The notes beneath the pieces were generated by a model. The model had not been told where the DNA came from. It worked only from the letters and a program-made list of their open reading frames with translations, and made no database searches. A DNA stretch of 64,000 nt from positions 744,001 through 808,000 of the forward strand of contig NZ_JAJDOP010000001.1 in NCBI RefSeq assembly GCF_020595095.1, given 5' to 3'. Position 1 is the stretch's first letter, and each line of letters opens with the position of its first letter. Shown here piece by piece: positions 19,029 through 29,572 of this stretch. Both the position numbers and the translations under genes were made by a program. This stretch comes from Microvirga rosea (GTDB lineage Bacteria; Pseudomonadota; Alphaproteobacteria; Rhizobiales; Beijerinckiaceae).

Positions 19029-20630
19029 TTACTTGCCCTTGATGTCGACGCCGTAGAAGGTGTGACGACCGAAGGGAGAGAGCTTGAAGTCGACGACTTC
19101 CTTGCGAACGGGCTTCAGCTGGACCGCATGTGCGATCGTGAACCAGGGAGCCTGCTCCTTGAAGATCACCTGCGCCTGCTCATAGAGCTTCGTGCGCTCG
19201 GCGACATCCGTCGTGACCTTCGCCTTCGTCACCAGATCGTCGAAGGGCTGGTAGCAGAACTTCGCGACGTTGGAGCCGTTGCCCTTAGCCGAGGCGCAGC
19301 CGAGCAGCGTGTGCAGGAAGTTGTCCGGATCGCCGTTGTCGCCCGTCCAGCCCAGCATGCCCATCTGGTGCTCGCCCGCCTGCATGCGCTTGCGGTATTC
19401 ACCCCACTCGAAGCTCTTGATTTCAGCCTTCACGCCCACCTTGGCGAGATCGGCCTGCATCAGCTCGGCAATGCGCTTCGCATTCGGGTTGTAGGGGCGC
19501 TGAACCGGCATGGCCCAGAGGTCGGTCTCGAAACCGTTCGGATGACCGGCTTCGGCCAGGAGCTTCTTCGCCGCTTCCGGATCATAAGGCTCGTCCTTGA
19601 TCGTGTCGTTGTACGACCACATGGACGGCGGGATCGGGTTCTTGGCCGGAATGCCGCTGCCGAGGAACACTGCCTCGACGATGGCCTTCTTGTTGATGGC
19701 CATATTCATGGCCTTGCGGACCTTCAGATCATCGAAGGGCTTCTTGGTGGTGTTATAGGCCATGTAGCCGATGTTCAGACCGGCTTGCGACAGGATCGAG
19801 ACATTGGGATCCTTTTCCATCGCCTGCAGGTCAGCCGGGTTCGGGTACGGCATGACATGGCACTCGCCCTTCTGGAGCTTCGCCCAGCGCACGGAAGCGT
19901 CCGGGGTGATCGAGAAGACGAGATCGTCGAGGGCCGCCTTGCCGGCGAAGTACTCCGGGAAGGCCTTGTAGCGGATGATGGCATCCTTCTGGTACTGGAC
20001 CAGATAGAACGGACCGGTGCCGATCGGCTCCTGGTCGATCTTCTCAGGGGTGCCGGCCTTCAGCATGGCGTCGGCATATTCCTTGGACTGAACAGCCGCG
20101 AATTCCATCGCGAGATCGGCCAGGAAGGGGGCCTCGGGCTGGTTCAAGGTCACCTTGACGGTGTAGTCGTCCACCTTCTCGACGGACTTGAGCAGCTTGG
20201 GCATGCCCATATCGTCGAAATAGGAGTGGTTCGGGCTCGTGACCTTGAAGTAAGGATTGTCCTGCTTCCACTGACGCTCGAACATGAACACGATGTCGTC
20301 GGCGTTCATGTCACGGGTCGGCTTGAAGTTCTTGTTGTTGGTGTGCCACTTCACGCCCTTGCGGAGGTGGAACGTATAGGTAAGGCCGTCTGGCGAAATG
20401 TCCCACTTCTCGGCGAGGCCGGGCATAACCTTCGTGCCGCCGCGCTCAAACTCAACGATGCGGCTGTAGATCTGGGTGCTGGCATCAAACGAAGTACCGG
20501 TGGTGTTGACGCCGGGATAGAAATTCTCCGGGCTGCCTTCGGAGCAGTACACGAGCGTTTTGGCCGACAGCGGCGCGGCCGCCAGGAAAGCCGGCACGCA
20601 GACAGCTGCAAGAAGAGCTGATTTCTTCAT
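19029..20630 (-). CDS. dppA: periplasmic dipeptide/oligopeptide-binding protein, DppA type (SBP family 5)
   Basis: I place the start at the ATG at 20630 (MKKSALLAAV), giving a 533-residue precursor with a Sec signal peptide cleaved near PLSA (about 23). The frame is open 78 bp upstream but that part lacks signal character and holds a promoter-like sequence. SBP_bac_5 features include YCSEGSPENFYPG at the mature start and GTGPFYLVQYQKD near 180. It captures peptides (or related ligands such as haem or glutathione in some homologues) for DppBCDF. Confidence 0.93.
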   Translation of the reverse strand: MKKSALLAAVCVPAFLAAAPLSAKTLVYCSEGSPENFYPGVNTTGTSFDASTQIYSRIVEFERGGTKVMPGLAEKWDISPDGLTYTFHLRKGVKWHTNNKNFKPTRDMNADDIVFMFERQWKQDNPYFKVTSPNHSYFDDMGMPKLLKSVEKVDDYTVKVTLNQPEAPFLADLAMEFAAVQSKEYADAMLKAGTPEKIDQEPIGTGPFYLVQYQKDAIIRYKAFPEYFAGKAALDDLVFSITPDASVRWAKLQKGECHVMPYPNPADLQAMEKDPNVSILSQAGLNIGYMAYNTTKKPFDDLKVRKAMNMAINKKAIVEAVFLGSGIPAKNPIPPSMWSYNDTIKDEPYDPEAAKKLLAEAGHPNGFETDLWAMPVQRPYNPNAKRIAELMQADLAKVGVKAEIKSFEWGEYRKRMQAGEHQMGMLGWTGDNGDPDNFLHTLLGCASAKGNGSNVAKFCYQPFDDLVTKAKVTTDVAERTKLYEQAQVIFKEQAPWFTIAHAVQLKPVRKEVVDFKLSPFGRHTFYGVDIKGK

Positions 20631-20679
20631 TATGAAAGTCCTCTGAGACGGCTCTGGATTATGGCCGTTCCGCGACAGA

Positions 20680-20708
20680 GTTAAGGTGTGAACAACGTTC
20701 AATGTCAA
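20680..20708 (-). promoter_or_regulatory. candidate dppA promoter
   Basis: On the minus strand, TTGACA (20708-20703) is followed after 17 bp by CTTAAC (20685-20680), 50 bp upstream of the dppA ATG. The -35 box is perfect and the -10 box is weak. A short inverted repeat, GAAC-AAC-GTTC (20690-20700), lies in the spacer. The rest of the 287-bp gap (20631-20917) shows no gene. Confidence 0.45.
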
Positions 20709-20917
20709 TCTGTCCCTCCCCGGATTCAGAGCTTTTGGAAAAAATATACCATTTCAGCGCCGAAAGCGCACGAAAAGGTCGTAAAATCCGTCAAATTTGC
20801 GCGACTTTGTTGGATAACGGGCCCAAATGAGGCGTAAGAGCCAACCAGCGGCCAGCGGCAACAAACCCCCACGCATCGCCCGGACGGGTGAAAACGACCT
20901 CCCGGCAGACCCGCCGA

Positions 20918-22831
20918 TCAGGCGTCCGGAGAGGGGTTCTGGTTCTCGATGGCGTCCCGGACCCGTGCGGCAAGCTCCCCTCGATTGAAGGGCTTGTGCA
21001 GCATCGGATATCCTTCCGGGACTCGTTCGGGATCCGCATAGCCGGTCACGAGGAGAACGCCCAGGGAGGGGTTATGCTCGCGGGCCTGGAGCGCCAGGTC
21101 CAGACCGGTCATGCCCGGCATGGCGAAATCGGCGATCAGGAGATCGATCTGGTCGTCCGCGCGCAGGATATCGAGACCGGCCGCCCCATCGGACGCCTCG
21201 ACCACCCGGTGGCCCATATCGCTCAGGTAAGCGGCCGTCACGGCTCTCACGTCCGGGTCGTCATCGACGAGCAGGATCCTGACCCGCTGACCGGGAGAGG
21301 TCACGACAGCCTCCTCCTGGCCCGCATCGGACACAAACGCCGCCGTGCGGGACAGATAGAGCTCGACCACCGTTCCGGCCCCGACGGTACTGTCGATCGT
21401 GACGGTGCCCCCCGATTGCCGGGCAAGCCCATAGGCCATCGGAAGCCCGAGCCCTGTTCCCTTTCCGACTTCTTTCGTGGTGAAGAAAGGCTCCAGGACC
21501 CGGTTCAGGATATCGGGAGGAATGCCGCTGCCCGTATCGGCGACGGAAACCACGACATATTCGCCAGGATCAAGGTCTGGCACTTGGTTCGCTACGACAA
21601 CCTGATTTCTGGTCGACAGCGTCAGGACGCCATTCTCCGACATGGCGTCGCGGGCATTGATGCAAAGATTCAGGACCGCAAGCTCGAGCTGGTCCGGGTC
21701 GACCATCGCCAGCCATAGGTTTTCCGCAAGATCCTTCTCGATCCGGATCACGCCGCCGAGAGTCCGCAGCAGAAGATCGTTCATGTCGGCAATGACACGG
21801 TTGACGTCGACAGTCTGCAGCCGGAGGTCACGCTGACGGCTGAAGCTCAGGAGCCGCTGGGTGAGGGACGCCCCCCGTTCGGCCGCATAAATCGCATTCT
21901 TCAGGAGCCGGTTCAGGCGTGGATCGTCAGGAGCCCTCCGCGAGGCCAAATCCAGGCTGCCGAGAACGGCCATGAGCAGGTTGTTGAAGTCGTGGGCGAC
22001 ACCGCCGGCCAGGGTCCCGAGCGCCTGCATCTTATCCGCCTGGCGCAGACGCGTCTCCATCATCTTACGCTCCGTTATGTCGCGTTCGATGGTCGCTATG
22101 GAGGTCACGTGGCCGGAGTGGTCGGGAATGGGAATTTGCGTGACGAAGAACCATTGGGAGTTCCCATCGCCAGCATGCCGTTCTTCAATAACCTCAACAG
22201 GACCCTTAACTGCGATTGCGCGACGTTCCGCTTCGAGGACGGCAGCGGCCTGCTCGGGCGGAACGAGATCTCTTTCCTTGCGGCCGAGGCATTCCTCCAC
22301 GCTCAGCTGCAGGCTCGCGGCCTTGATGCTGTTGAGACGGATGAAGCGGCCCTCCAGATCCTTGAAGGAGATCTGATCGCCGATGCTCTCCATGAGCCCC
22401 CGAAGCAACGCTCGCTCCGTATTCAGCTCCCTGGTCAGGCGATGGCGCTCCGTGGCCGAGGCGACCATTCCCGAGAGCGCCGCCGGGTCCCAGGGCTTGG
22501 GCGCGTACGCCATGATGCGGCCTCTGTTCACCGCACCGATCACGGCTTTGAGATCCGCATAGCCCGTCAGCAGAATGGCTTCCGCATCGCTGTGGATCCG
22601 GGCCTTCGCCAGGAACTCGTCTCCTTGCATTTCCGGCATGCGCTGATCGGAGATGATCACGGAAATGTCAGGCTCGCCCCGAAGGATGTCCAATGCCTTT
22701 GTGGGAGAGGATGAGGTCAGGACCCGGTAATCACTCTCGAACAGGTCCTCGATCGCAACGAGAATGTCCGGCTCGTCATCAACGACCAGAATCGTGCCAA
22801 GCTTCGAAGACGTCTCGTGCGGCGCGATCAT
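20918..22831 (-). CDS. hybrid histidine kinase, REC-PAS-HisKA-HATPase-REC
   Basis: The 637-residue soluble protein has an N-terminal receiver with phospho-acceptor D62 (ISDQRMPEMQG, the variant often found in RpfG-type receivers) and a PAS domain (about 140-255). Then come a HisKA H-box (GGVAHDFNN, His near 279), an HATPase with N-box (NARDAM) and G-boxes (DTGSGIP, GKGTGLGLP), and a C-terminal receiver with Asp near 567 (IADFAMPGM). No TM segment is seen. It is the last gene of the chemosensory operon and overlaps the preceding kinase by ATGA, so it is a likely phosphorylation target of CheA or an output kinase. Confidence 0.9.
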   Translation of the reverse strand: MIAPHETSSKLGTILVVDDEPDILVAIEDLFESDYRVLTSSSPTKALDILRGEPDISVIISDQRMPEMQGDEFLAKARIHSDAEAILLTGYADLKAVIGAVNRGRIMAYAPKPWDPAALSGMVASATERHRLTRELNTERALLRGLMESIGDQISFKDLEGRFIRLNSIKAASLQLSVEECLGRKERDLVPPEQAAAVLEAERRAIAVKGPVEVIEERHAGDGNSQWFFVTQIPIPDHSGHVTSIATIERDITERKMMETRLRQADKMQALGTLAGGVAHDFNNLLMAVLGSLDLASRRAPDDPRLNRLLKNAIYAAERGASLTQRLLSFSRQRDLRLQTVDVNRVIADMNDLLLRTLGGVIRIEKDLAENLWLAMVDPDQLELAVLNLCINARDAMSENGVLTLSTRNQVVVANQVPDLDPGEYVVVSVADTGSGIPPDILNRVLEPFFTTKEVGKGTGLGLPMAYGLARQSGGTVTIDSTVGAGTVVELYLSRTAAFVSDAGQEEAVVTSPGQRVRILLVDDDPDVRAVTAAYLSDMGHRVVEASDGAAGLDILRADDQIDLLIADFAMPGMTGLDLALQAREHNPSLGVLLVTGYADPERVPEGYPMLHKPFNRGELAARVRDAIENQNPSPDA

Positions 22832-24567
22832 TGAACACTCTGCCTTGGGATCGTGATGATGAAACGGGCCCCGCCGAGTGGGCCTTCGTCAACCGCAATC
22901 GTTCCCTTGTGAGCCTCGACAACGCTATAGGCGATTGCAAGGCCGAGTCCAGTGCCCGCCCCAACCGGCTTGGTCGTGAAAAACGGTTCGAAAATGCGCT
23001 CCCGCATGTCCGGCGGTATTCCCGGCCCATTGTCGCTGATCTGGATGGTATAGGTTGTCTCGTCGCTGGATGTTTCAATATCGATCGCGCCGGTTCCGGC
23101 GATCGCGTCAGCCGCATTGCCGATAATGTTCATGACAACCTGGTTGAGCAAGGCGGGCGAGCAGTAGAGGTCAGGCACTCCGTGATAATGGCGCCTGACA
23201 TCGATCCGCGTTCCGAGCTTATGGCCCAGCAGGGCGAGCACGGTTTCGATGGACTCCTTCACATTGACAGTCTGGAAACCGCCCTCGTCGAGGCGGGAAA
23301 ACCGCCGAAGGTTCAAGACCAGCTCTTGGATTCGTCCGAGCCCGAGCTTCATGGCGTCCACGCGCTCGAGAGTTTTGGCAAGGGAGCGTTCCAAGCCAAG
23401 CTCGGGGGGAACCTTCGCGGCAATGTCGTTGAGAAGCCGCTGAACCGTTCCCTGATGCGCCATGATGAACGCCAGAGGATTGTTGATCTCGTGGGCAATG
23501 CCGGCGACCAGTTCGCCAAGCGACGCCATTTTGGCCGCCTGGACGAGTTTGGCCTGCGTTTCTCTCAGGCGATGGTTCGCCTGTTCGAGTTCGAAATTCG
23601 CCTTCGCGAGAGCGCCCGCAAGGGATGCCCTGGCTTCTGCCGATGCGGCCTCGGCCCGTACGCGCTCCAGGGCGAGCTCACGCTCGCGCAGCTCTGTTTC
23701 AATGCGCCAATTCTCATCCTGCAGAAGTTTGCGGCGCACCAGAGCGCGAATACGGACCCGCATGACATCTGGTTCCGCTGCGGCAGGCACCACATCATCG
23801 GCGCCGACGGCGAAAGCCCGCGCCAGCAGGTCGCCGCCGTCCTCGTTGCCCAGGCCGACGATGGAAAAGCTCGGAAGCTCCATCCCTGGAAGCGGGGCAA
23901 GGCCGCGGTAGGCATTCAGCTGGCGGCAAAGCTCGATTCCATCAAAGCGCGGGCTGAGAATGTTGACCAGGACGCAGTCCCACGAGGCACCGAGGGTGCC
24001 GACGAACCCGATGGCTTCGGCCGGCTCCGCCGCCAGTGTGACCTCATACCCTTCACGGCTGAGAAGATCCTGAAGATAAGTGCGCTGGGTCAGGCTGTCG
24101 TCCACGACGATGAGACGCGCACGCCGGAAGGCGCTGAAGCTCGGCCCTTCCCGACCGTCCTGGACATCGGGTGTCGACCGGCGCCGCAGAAGTGCCTTGA
24201 TCCGCAGAATGATTAGATCCTGCTCGGCCGACTTGGAGATGTAGACGTCAGCGCCGCTTTCCAGGCCCTGCCGCTCAACGGCCCGCTCCCGGGCTTCAGT
24301 CAGCATGATGACCGGGATGGCCCGTGTCCGGACGTTCAGCCGCATCTGGCGAGACAGCTCGTCCCCGTTCATTCCCGGCAGGTGGTAATCGGCGATCACA
24401 AGATCGGGAAGGCCCGTGTTCAGGCTGTCGAGCGCGGCTTCCGCCGTGGCTTGCCAGTCGACCGAGAAGCCGTTCGTTTCCAGCATGTGCCGAAGCTGAA
24501 GCGCCTGAGTCTCCGAATCTTCAACCAGGAGAATGCGGGCCGCAGGAGCCGCAGGGCTGACGCTCAT
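22828..24567 (-). CDS. histidine kinase with two N-terminal receiver domains (CheS-like)
   Basis: The protein (579 residues) has receiver 1 (D60 in [10 protein letters not shown]), receiver 2 (about 150-275) in which the phospho-acceptor position appears to be Asn (N202, VLVNILSP), a coiled-coil linker (about 285-340), a HisKA H-box (GIAHEINNP, His near 359) and an HATPase domain (NAADAI, DNGPGIP, GTGLGLA). It is soluble. A REC-REC-kinase inside a che operon recalls CheS3 of Rhodospirillum centenum. It probably receives phosphate from CheA on receiver 1 and signals onward. ATGA overlaps link it to both neighbours. Confidence 0.88.
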   Translation of the reverse strand: MSVSPAAPAARILLVEDSETQALQLRHMLETNGFSVDWQATAEAALDSLNTGLPDLVIADYHLPGMNGDELSRQMRLNVRTRAIPVIMLTEARERAVERQGLESGADVYISKSAEQDLIILRIKALLRRRSTPDVQDGREGPSFSAFRRARLIVVDDSLTQRTYLQDLLSREGYEVTLAAEPAEAIGFVGTLGASWDCVLVNILSPRFDGIELCRQLNAYRGLAPLPGMELPSFSIVGLGNEDGGDLLARAFAVGADDVVPAAAEPDVMRVRIRALVRRKLLQDENWRIETELRERELALERVRAEAASAEARASLAGALAKANFELEQANHRLRETQAKLVQAAKMASLGELVAGIAHEINNPLAFIMAHQGTVQRLLNDIAAKVPPELGLERSLAKTLERVDAMKLGLGRIQELVLNLRRFSRLDEGGFQTVNVKESIETVLALLGHKLGTRIDVRRHYHGVPDLYCSPALLNQVVMNIIGNAADAIAGTGAIDIETSSDETTYTIQISDNGPGIPPDMRERIFEPFFTTKPVGAGTGLGLAIAYSVVEAHKGTIAVDEGPLGGARFIITIPRQSVQ

Positions 24568-25640
24568 TCCGCTTCTCCCTTGGCAAGGCGCAGGAGACGC
24601 GGTGCGATCAGATCGAGAGGCAGGCTGACGCGCGCCCCGCCCATGCGGACCGCCGCCGCGGGCATTCCATAGACGACCGCAGTGCTCTCGTCTTCCGCAA
24701 CCGTATAGCCTCCGGCTTTGCGGAGTGCCGTCAGGCCTTTCGCTCCGTCCTCCCCCATGCCCGTCAGGAGAATGCCCAATCCTTTCGCTCCGGCAGTCTC
24801 GGCCATGGATTCGAACATCAGCGTCGCAGAAGGTCTTTGACCGGCGATGGGAGGCGCGGCACTCAAGCGCAAGGTGCCGGCCGGGGAAAGGAGCAGGTGA
24901 CGATCCCCCGGAGCGACATACACCTTGCCGGCAACAGGGATTTCCTGATCCCGTGCCAAACGGGCTTCAAGGGCGATCAGTCCATCCAGCCAGGATGCAA
25001 AACCCTCCATGAAGGGTGCGCCCATATGCTGGACAAGAAGAATGGGGAGAGGAAAATCCCCCGGGAGAGCCGCGAGAATCTTGGCGAGGGCCGGCGGCCC
25101 ACCCGTGGATGCCGCGATTCCAAGAATCGTCGGCCGAATGCCTGAATTCCGGGCCTCCTCCTGCCAGGCCGGGCGGGCCGATGTCGTGGGCTGCCAGGCG
25201 AAGGAGCGCCGCCGCACGACAGGGACCTGGCTCATGATATACAGCTGTGTGCAAATCGTCTCGGCGATGCCGTCATACCCGGCGCTCGTGACGCCGACCG
25301 GCTTTTCAACCACCGACAACGCGCCGGCCCGCAGGGCATTCATCGATATCTTGAGAGCCGCATCCTCCACGCTTCCGGCAATGACCACGATCGGCGTCGG
25401 ACGTTCCGACATGATCCGGCGGGTCGCCTCCAGGCCATCCATGCCCGGCAGGCGGATGTCCATGGAGATCACGTCCGGTTGAACACGACCGATCTCCTGC
25501 AAGGCCTCTTCCGCGGAACCGACCGCTGCTGCGAGAATCAGGCGGGGGTCGCGCGCGATGATGTGAGCGAGAAGCTGGCGGATCACGAGCGAGTCCTCGA
25601 CCACCATCACGCGGACGCGCGATTGCGCAGAGGACGTCAT
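24564..25640 (-). CDS. cheB: chemoreceptor methylesterase CheB
   Basis: The 358-residue protein has a receiver with D61 (SMDIRLPGMDG) and a CheB methylesterase domain with the active-site Ser (AASTGGP, near 173), His (VQHM) and Asp (GMGEDGA). It demethylates or deamidates the co-encoded MCP after phosphorylation by CheA. It overlaps cheA and the next kinase gene by ATGA. It corresponds in position to WspF of Wsp-type systems. Confidence 0.93.
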   Translation of the reverse strand: MTSSAQSRVRVMVVEDSLVIRQLLAHIIARDPRLILAAAVGSAEEALQEIGRVQPDVISMDIRLPGMDGLEATRRIMSERPTPIVVIAGSVEDAALKISMNALRAGALSVVEKPVGVTSAGYDGIAETICTQLYIMSQVPVVRRRSFAWQPTTSARPAWQEEARNSGIRPTILGIAASTGGPPALAKILAALPGDFPLPILLVQHMGAPFMEGFASWLDGLIALEARLARDQEIPVAGKVYVAPGDRHLLLSPAGTLRLSAAPPIAGQRPSATLMFESMAETAGAKGLGILLTGMGEDGAKGLTALRKAGGYTVAEDESTAVVYGMPAAAVRMGGARVSLPLDLIAPRLLRLAKGEAE

Positions 25641-27868
25641 AAGAGCTGCCCTATGGTTGCCAGAAGTTCGCGCTGGTCGAACTTCTGCTTGGTGATATAG
25701 GCGCTCGCGCCGAGATCGAGACCGCGACGGATATCGGCGGGGTCTGCCCGCGACGTCATCAGAATGACGGGAAGCGCCGAAAGCCGCGGATCGTTCTTGA
25801 TCGCCTGAAGGAGGCTGAAACCATCCATGCGGGGCATTTCCACGTCGGCGACCACGAGGTCGACGATGGCATCGCCAGACCTTAGCACATGAAGGGCGTC
25901 GATCCCGTCGACGCTGAGGAGAACGTGGTAACCCTGCGCTTCGAGAATGCTCTTCTCCAGCGTCCGCGTGGTAATCGAATCATCGACGACCAGAACCGTT
26001 GCGCCGCGCTCCGCCGGTAAATCTCCTTCCGCCAATCCGAGGCCACCGGCGGCCAGCCGGCTTTCGTTGCGGATCCAATAATCGACCAGCAGCTCGGGGC
26101 TGAGAACCAGAGCGGGCATCTCGTCTTCGAGAAGCGCCGTTCCCGACACCATGTCACCGAGGCCGATCGCTTGCACTTCACTCACCAGCATCGTGCGAAC
26201 GTCGTGAAAGGCATTCACCGCAAGCGCGCAATAGCGGGCACCATGCCGGAGGAGTACGGCCTTCGCATGTCCGTCTTCGATAGGAATGGGCGCATTCGGT
26301 GATCCTGTCAGTGCGGCAAGAGCGACAACAGGAACAATAACGTCCTGCCCCCTGAGATCGATCCGTACGGTCGGACGTCCCTCGACGCTTTCCAGGGATT
26401 GTGTCTTCAGCCGAAGCAGGCGCTCCACGCCATGGGCGGGCAATCCGAACGTGCGGCCTTCTGCCTCGACCAGCAAGAGAGGTTGGCGCGCAGCCGTGAA
26501 AGGAACGGACAGGAGAATTTCCGTCCCCCAAGGATACCGAGGGCGCAGCAGAACGGAGCCGTGCAGCTTGCGAACGGCTTCGGCCACGACCGAAAGGCCC
26601 ATGCCGCGTCCGGAAAGGCGGTCGACCGCGCCGGCCGTTGAGAACCCGGGAGAAAAGACCAGCGACAGCAGCTGGTCCATCATGGGAGCCGGGTCGTTCT
26701 CCGTGCGCGGCTGGAGCAGTCCCCGGTCGATGGCGACCTGCTCGATCTTTTGAAGATCCGGCCCGCGGCCGTCGTCGCGGACGCTGATGGCAAGGCGGCC
26801 GCCATGGGAGGCAAGCTCCAGGGTGATCTCCGTCCGCTTCGATTTCCCTTTTCGGACCCGCACGGCCTCGTCCTCGGCCCCATGGCTGATGGCGTTGCGC
26901 AACAGGTGCATGATCGGGTCTTTAAGCGCCTGCAGCACCTGGCGGTCGGCCTGAATCTCGAGGCCGACGGTCCGGACGGTGACCTCACGGCCTTCCTCTC
27001 GGGCGATCTCGCGGACCCAGTGACCGAATGTCCCGAAAACCGTCTCCGCGGAAACGAGCGAAACCCGCTCGATGTTCTCGCGCACCCGGCGCGCGGCCTG
27101 ATCCGTCGTCCAGGTCGACAGCTTGTGATCGCGCGACAAAGCCGACAATTTGCGAAAAAGGCTTTTCAGATCCTGATCGAAATCTCTCAGTCGCGGCGAA
27201 ACGGTCCGTGCCGCGCCCCCAGGCTTGGAAGCTCCCGAACCTCCTGAGACGATCTGGCTGTGCATGACATCCCAGCTGCGTCTCAGGCCGCGCACGTCGA
27301 GCTCGATCTGGCGGAGCGCCTCCGCCATCGTCTCGTCGGCTTGTAGCTCCGACAGCAGTTGATGCATGGAAGCCGCGAGCTCTTCGACCTGTTCGGCCGC
27401 CACGCGAAGATAGGCGCCGGTTCCAGAATCCGAGACTGGGTCGATTTTCTCCGTGACGGCCGTTTTCGGCTCCTCTCCGGAGGCAGGAAGGCTTTCTGGC
27501 GCCGCCGCTGGAGGGGAGGGCGCTTTTGTCCGTGATGAGGCGCCGGCCGACGGATTGGCAGCCTCCGCCACAAGATCCTCAATGGTATCGAGATTGACCC
27601 GGACAGCGCCGATCGTGTCTCTGTCGAGAGTCTGGTGCTCCTCCAAAATCCTGGAAAACAAGGCTTCGAGCTGGTGCGCAACCTCCTCGACCGCCGGGAG
27701 ATCGACTGCCCGCGCCGCTCCTTTCAAGGAATGTGCGCGGCGGAAGACATCGGCCATCTCGATGGCCGCCCCACGCTCGACGCCATCGAGAGCGTTCCGG
27801 ATCGCGTGCAGATGCTCCCGGTGTTCGACGTCAAACGCGGCAAGCAGTTGTTTGCGGATATCCGTCAC
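25637..27868 (-). CDS. cheA: chemosensory hybrid kinase CheA-REC (WspE-like)
   Basis: This 743-residue protein starts at a GTG. Domains in order: Hpt with phospho-acceptor H46 (RRAHSLKGAAR), a Pro/Ala/Ser-rich linker, H-kinase dimerisation, HATPase (LLRNAISHGAED; DDGRGPD; GRGMGLSVV), a CheW-like coupling domain, and a C-terminal receiver with D675 (VADVEMPRMDG). The CheA-REC fusion is typical of Wsp, Frz-like and other non-flagellar 'alternative cellular function' arrays rather than flagellar CheA. It lies 26 bp after mcp. Confidence 0.93.
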   Translation of the reverse strand: MTDIRKQLLAAFDVEHREHLHAIRNALDGVERGAAIEMADVFRRAHSLKGAARAVDLPAVEEVAHQLEALFSRILEEHQTLDRDTIGAVRVNLDTIEDLVAEAANPSAGASSRTKAPSPPAAAPESLPASGEEPKTAVTEKIDPVSDSGTGAYLRVAAEQVEELAASMHQLLSELQADETMAEALRQIELDVRGLRRSWDVMHSQIVSGGSGASKPGGAARTVSPRLRDFDQDLKSLFRKLSALSRDHKLSTWTTDQAARRVRENIERVSLVSAETVFGTFGHWVREIAREEGREVTVRTVGLEIQADRQVLQALKDPIMHLLRNAISHGAEDEAVRVRKGKSKRTEITLELASHGGRLAISVRDDGRGPDLQKIEQVAIDRGLLQPRTENDPAPMMDQLLSLVFSPGFSTAGAVDRLSGRGMGLSVVAEAVRKLHGSVLLRPRYPWGTEILLSVPFTAARQPLLLVEAEGRTFGLPAHGVERLLRLKTQSLESVEGRPTVRIDLRGQDVIVPVVALAALTGSPNAPIPIEDGHAKAVLLRHGARYCALAVNAFHDVRTMLVSEVQAIGLGDMVSGTALLEDEMPALVLSPELLVDYWIRNESRLAAGGLGLAEGDLPAERGATVLVVDDSITTRTLEKSILEAQGYHVLLSVDGIDALHVLRSGDAIVDLVVADVEMPRMDGFSLLQAIKNDPRLSALPVILMTSRADPADIRRGLDLGASAYITKQKFDQRELLATIGQLL

Positions 27869-27894
27869 GGGCTGTGCTTCCAGAACCGTTTTAA

Positions 27895-29571
27895 CTACAC
27901 GCGATATCGGTCGGCCAACGTGAGAAGCTGTTGCGACAGATCGGACAGGTTGGCGGCCGCCGTGTCGAGCTGGCGCGTGCCGGCTGCCGTTTGCTGGCTG
28001 GCCTGCCGGATGTTCTGGAGAGCCCCCATCACCTGCTCGATGCCGAGCTGCTGCTGATTGGTGGAAGCCACGATCTGCTGGAAGGTCTGCACGCTTTCCT
28101 GCACGCGGCTGGAGATCTCGGTGATGGTCTGCTGCGTCATGTCCGTACGCTCCTTGCCGGCACCGACCCGCTTCACGGCTTCTTCCGTCAGCATCACGGA
28201 GGCATTGATGCCCCGCTGAATGTCGCCGAGAATGGAGCGGACCTGCCCCGTTGCGTCCTTCGCCTGATCCGCCAGAACTTTCATCTCGGATGCCACGACC
28301 GCAAAGCTGCGGCCGTTTTCTCCGGCGGCGGCGGCCTCGATGGCTGCGTTCAGGGCCAGCAGGTGGGTTCTCTCGGAAATGTCGTTCACCGACGAAATGA
28401 TCTCTCCGACCGCCTGGGTCTTCTCGCTCAAAGCGACGATGTTTTCGGCCACCGCCTCCGCCTGCTCGCGGATGGCATCCATGGCCAGCGCCGTATCGTC
28501 GACAGCCTGAAGGCCGGCAATGCTGGTTTGAGCGGTCGCCTGAGCGGAGGCGATGACCTCCTGGGCCCGTTTGCCGATCTGAGCCCCCGCATGGGTGATC
28601 TCGTCCACGGTCGCAGCCGTTTCCTGGACGGCCGCCAGTTGCTCCTCGACGCTGGCGGCCTGTTCCTGAGTGGAAGCACGGATTTCCGCCGCCGCCGCAT
28701 TGAGGTTTTCCGTCGCCTCCCTGCTCTGCTTGGCCAGCTGCCTGAGGCCTTCGACCATTCCGTTCAGGGTCTCGCCGAGGCGGCCGATTTCATCCTTGCC
28801 TGTCGTGGCCGTCTGCCCTCCGAGATCCCCCCGTCCAACCCGCTCCACGAACTGCATGAACGCGTTCAACGGATTGGCGATGGAGGCGCGAAGACCGTAG
28901 GTGATCAGGAGGCTCAAAAGCGCGACGCCTCCCAAAGCCAGGATGATCGACAATCTGCTTTGATCATATACGTCGGCCACCCGGCGCTGCCCTATGGCGA
29001 TCGCCTCGCCCAGAATGCCGCGGACGTCGTCAAGGGTTCGGCCCCAGTCGCTCCGGGATGTATTGAGATTGGCCTGGGACGCCATGACGGCGGCAAGATC
29101 GTTGTTCTGAATGGCTGCGAACTGCCGCTCCGACTCGGTTCTCAGCTGGCGCAGCTTCACGCCCGCGCTCGTCAGCAATTCGCTGATACGGCGCCAGGCC
29201 TCCGCTCTTTGAGCGGAGACGGACTGCGCTTGAAAACTGTTCACGCTTGCCAAGGCTTGAGACAGGGATGTCTCTGTCGTGCTGGCGCGCTGAGTCCACT
29301 CGGCGATGACACTCTCATAAGTGCTTTGCTGCTGGCCTAGCGAACGCAGGTAGAAGCGCGACAAGGCTTCCTCCCGCAAAGCGCGCATCTCATTCTGCTG
29401 ATTGGCGACCGCCTCGATCTGCCGCATGAGCAGAAGATCACGCCCGACGATCGTCTCCGTGGAGTTGCGAACGTCATCAAGCTGGCTGATCGTGTAGGCC
29501 CCCAGGCCGACCATCAGCGCGACAATGAGGGCGAAACCGAGGAGGATGCGATTCGCAATCGAGATCGTCAC
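27895..29571 (-). CDS. methyl-accepting chemotaxis protein
   Basis: I choose the GTG at 29571, preceded by GGAGC, which starts the protein just before TM1 (about 6-28); a longer frame inside the upstream cheW gene has no support. The 558-residue receptor has a helical periplasmic domain of about 170 residues, TM2 (about 204-225), HAMP, and a signalling domain with the hairpin tip ([19 protein letters not shown], about 400-420). The usual EVRxLA after the tip reads EMKVLA. No C-terminal CheR-docking pentapeptide is seen. Confidence 0.92.
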   Translation of the reverse strand: MTISIANRILLGFALIVALMVGLGAYTISQLDDVRNSTETIVGRDLLLMRQIEAVANQQNEMRALREEALSRFYLRSLGQQQSTYESVIAEWTQRASTTETSLSQALASVNSFQAQSVSAQRAEAWRRISELLTSAGVKLRQLRTESERQFAAIQNNDLAAVMASQANLNTSRSDWGRTLDDVRGILGEAIAIGQRRVADVYDQSRLSIILALGGVALLSLLITYGLRASIANPLNAFMQFVERVGRGDLGGQTATTGKDEIGRLGETLNGMVEGLRQLAKQSREATENLNAAAAEIRASTQEQAASVEEQLAAVQETAATVDEITHAGAQIGKRAQEVIASAQATAQTSIAGLQAVDDTALAMDAIREQAEAVAENIVALSEKTQAVGEIISSVNDISERTHLLALNAAIEAAAAGENGRSFAVVASEMKVLADQAKDATGQVRSILGDIQRGINASVMLTEEAVKRVGAGKERTDMTQQTITEISSRVQESVQTFQQIVASTNQQQLGIEQVMGALQNIRQASQQTAAGTRQLDTAAANLSDLSQQLLTLADRYRV

Positions 29572-29572
29572 G

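Noticed and set aside
18573..20621. Long plus-strand open frame across dppB and dppA
   Set aside because: It spans two genes and the terminator between them and has no recognisable domain.
20880..20929. CCGGACG/CGTCCGG inverted repeat as terminator of the chemosensory operon
   Set aside because: The loop is 36 nt, one arm is near the stop codon and no U-run follows; too weak to call.
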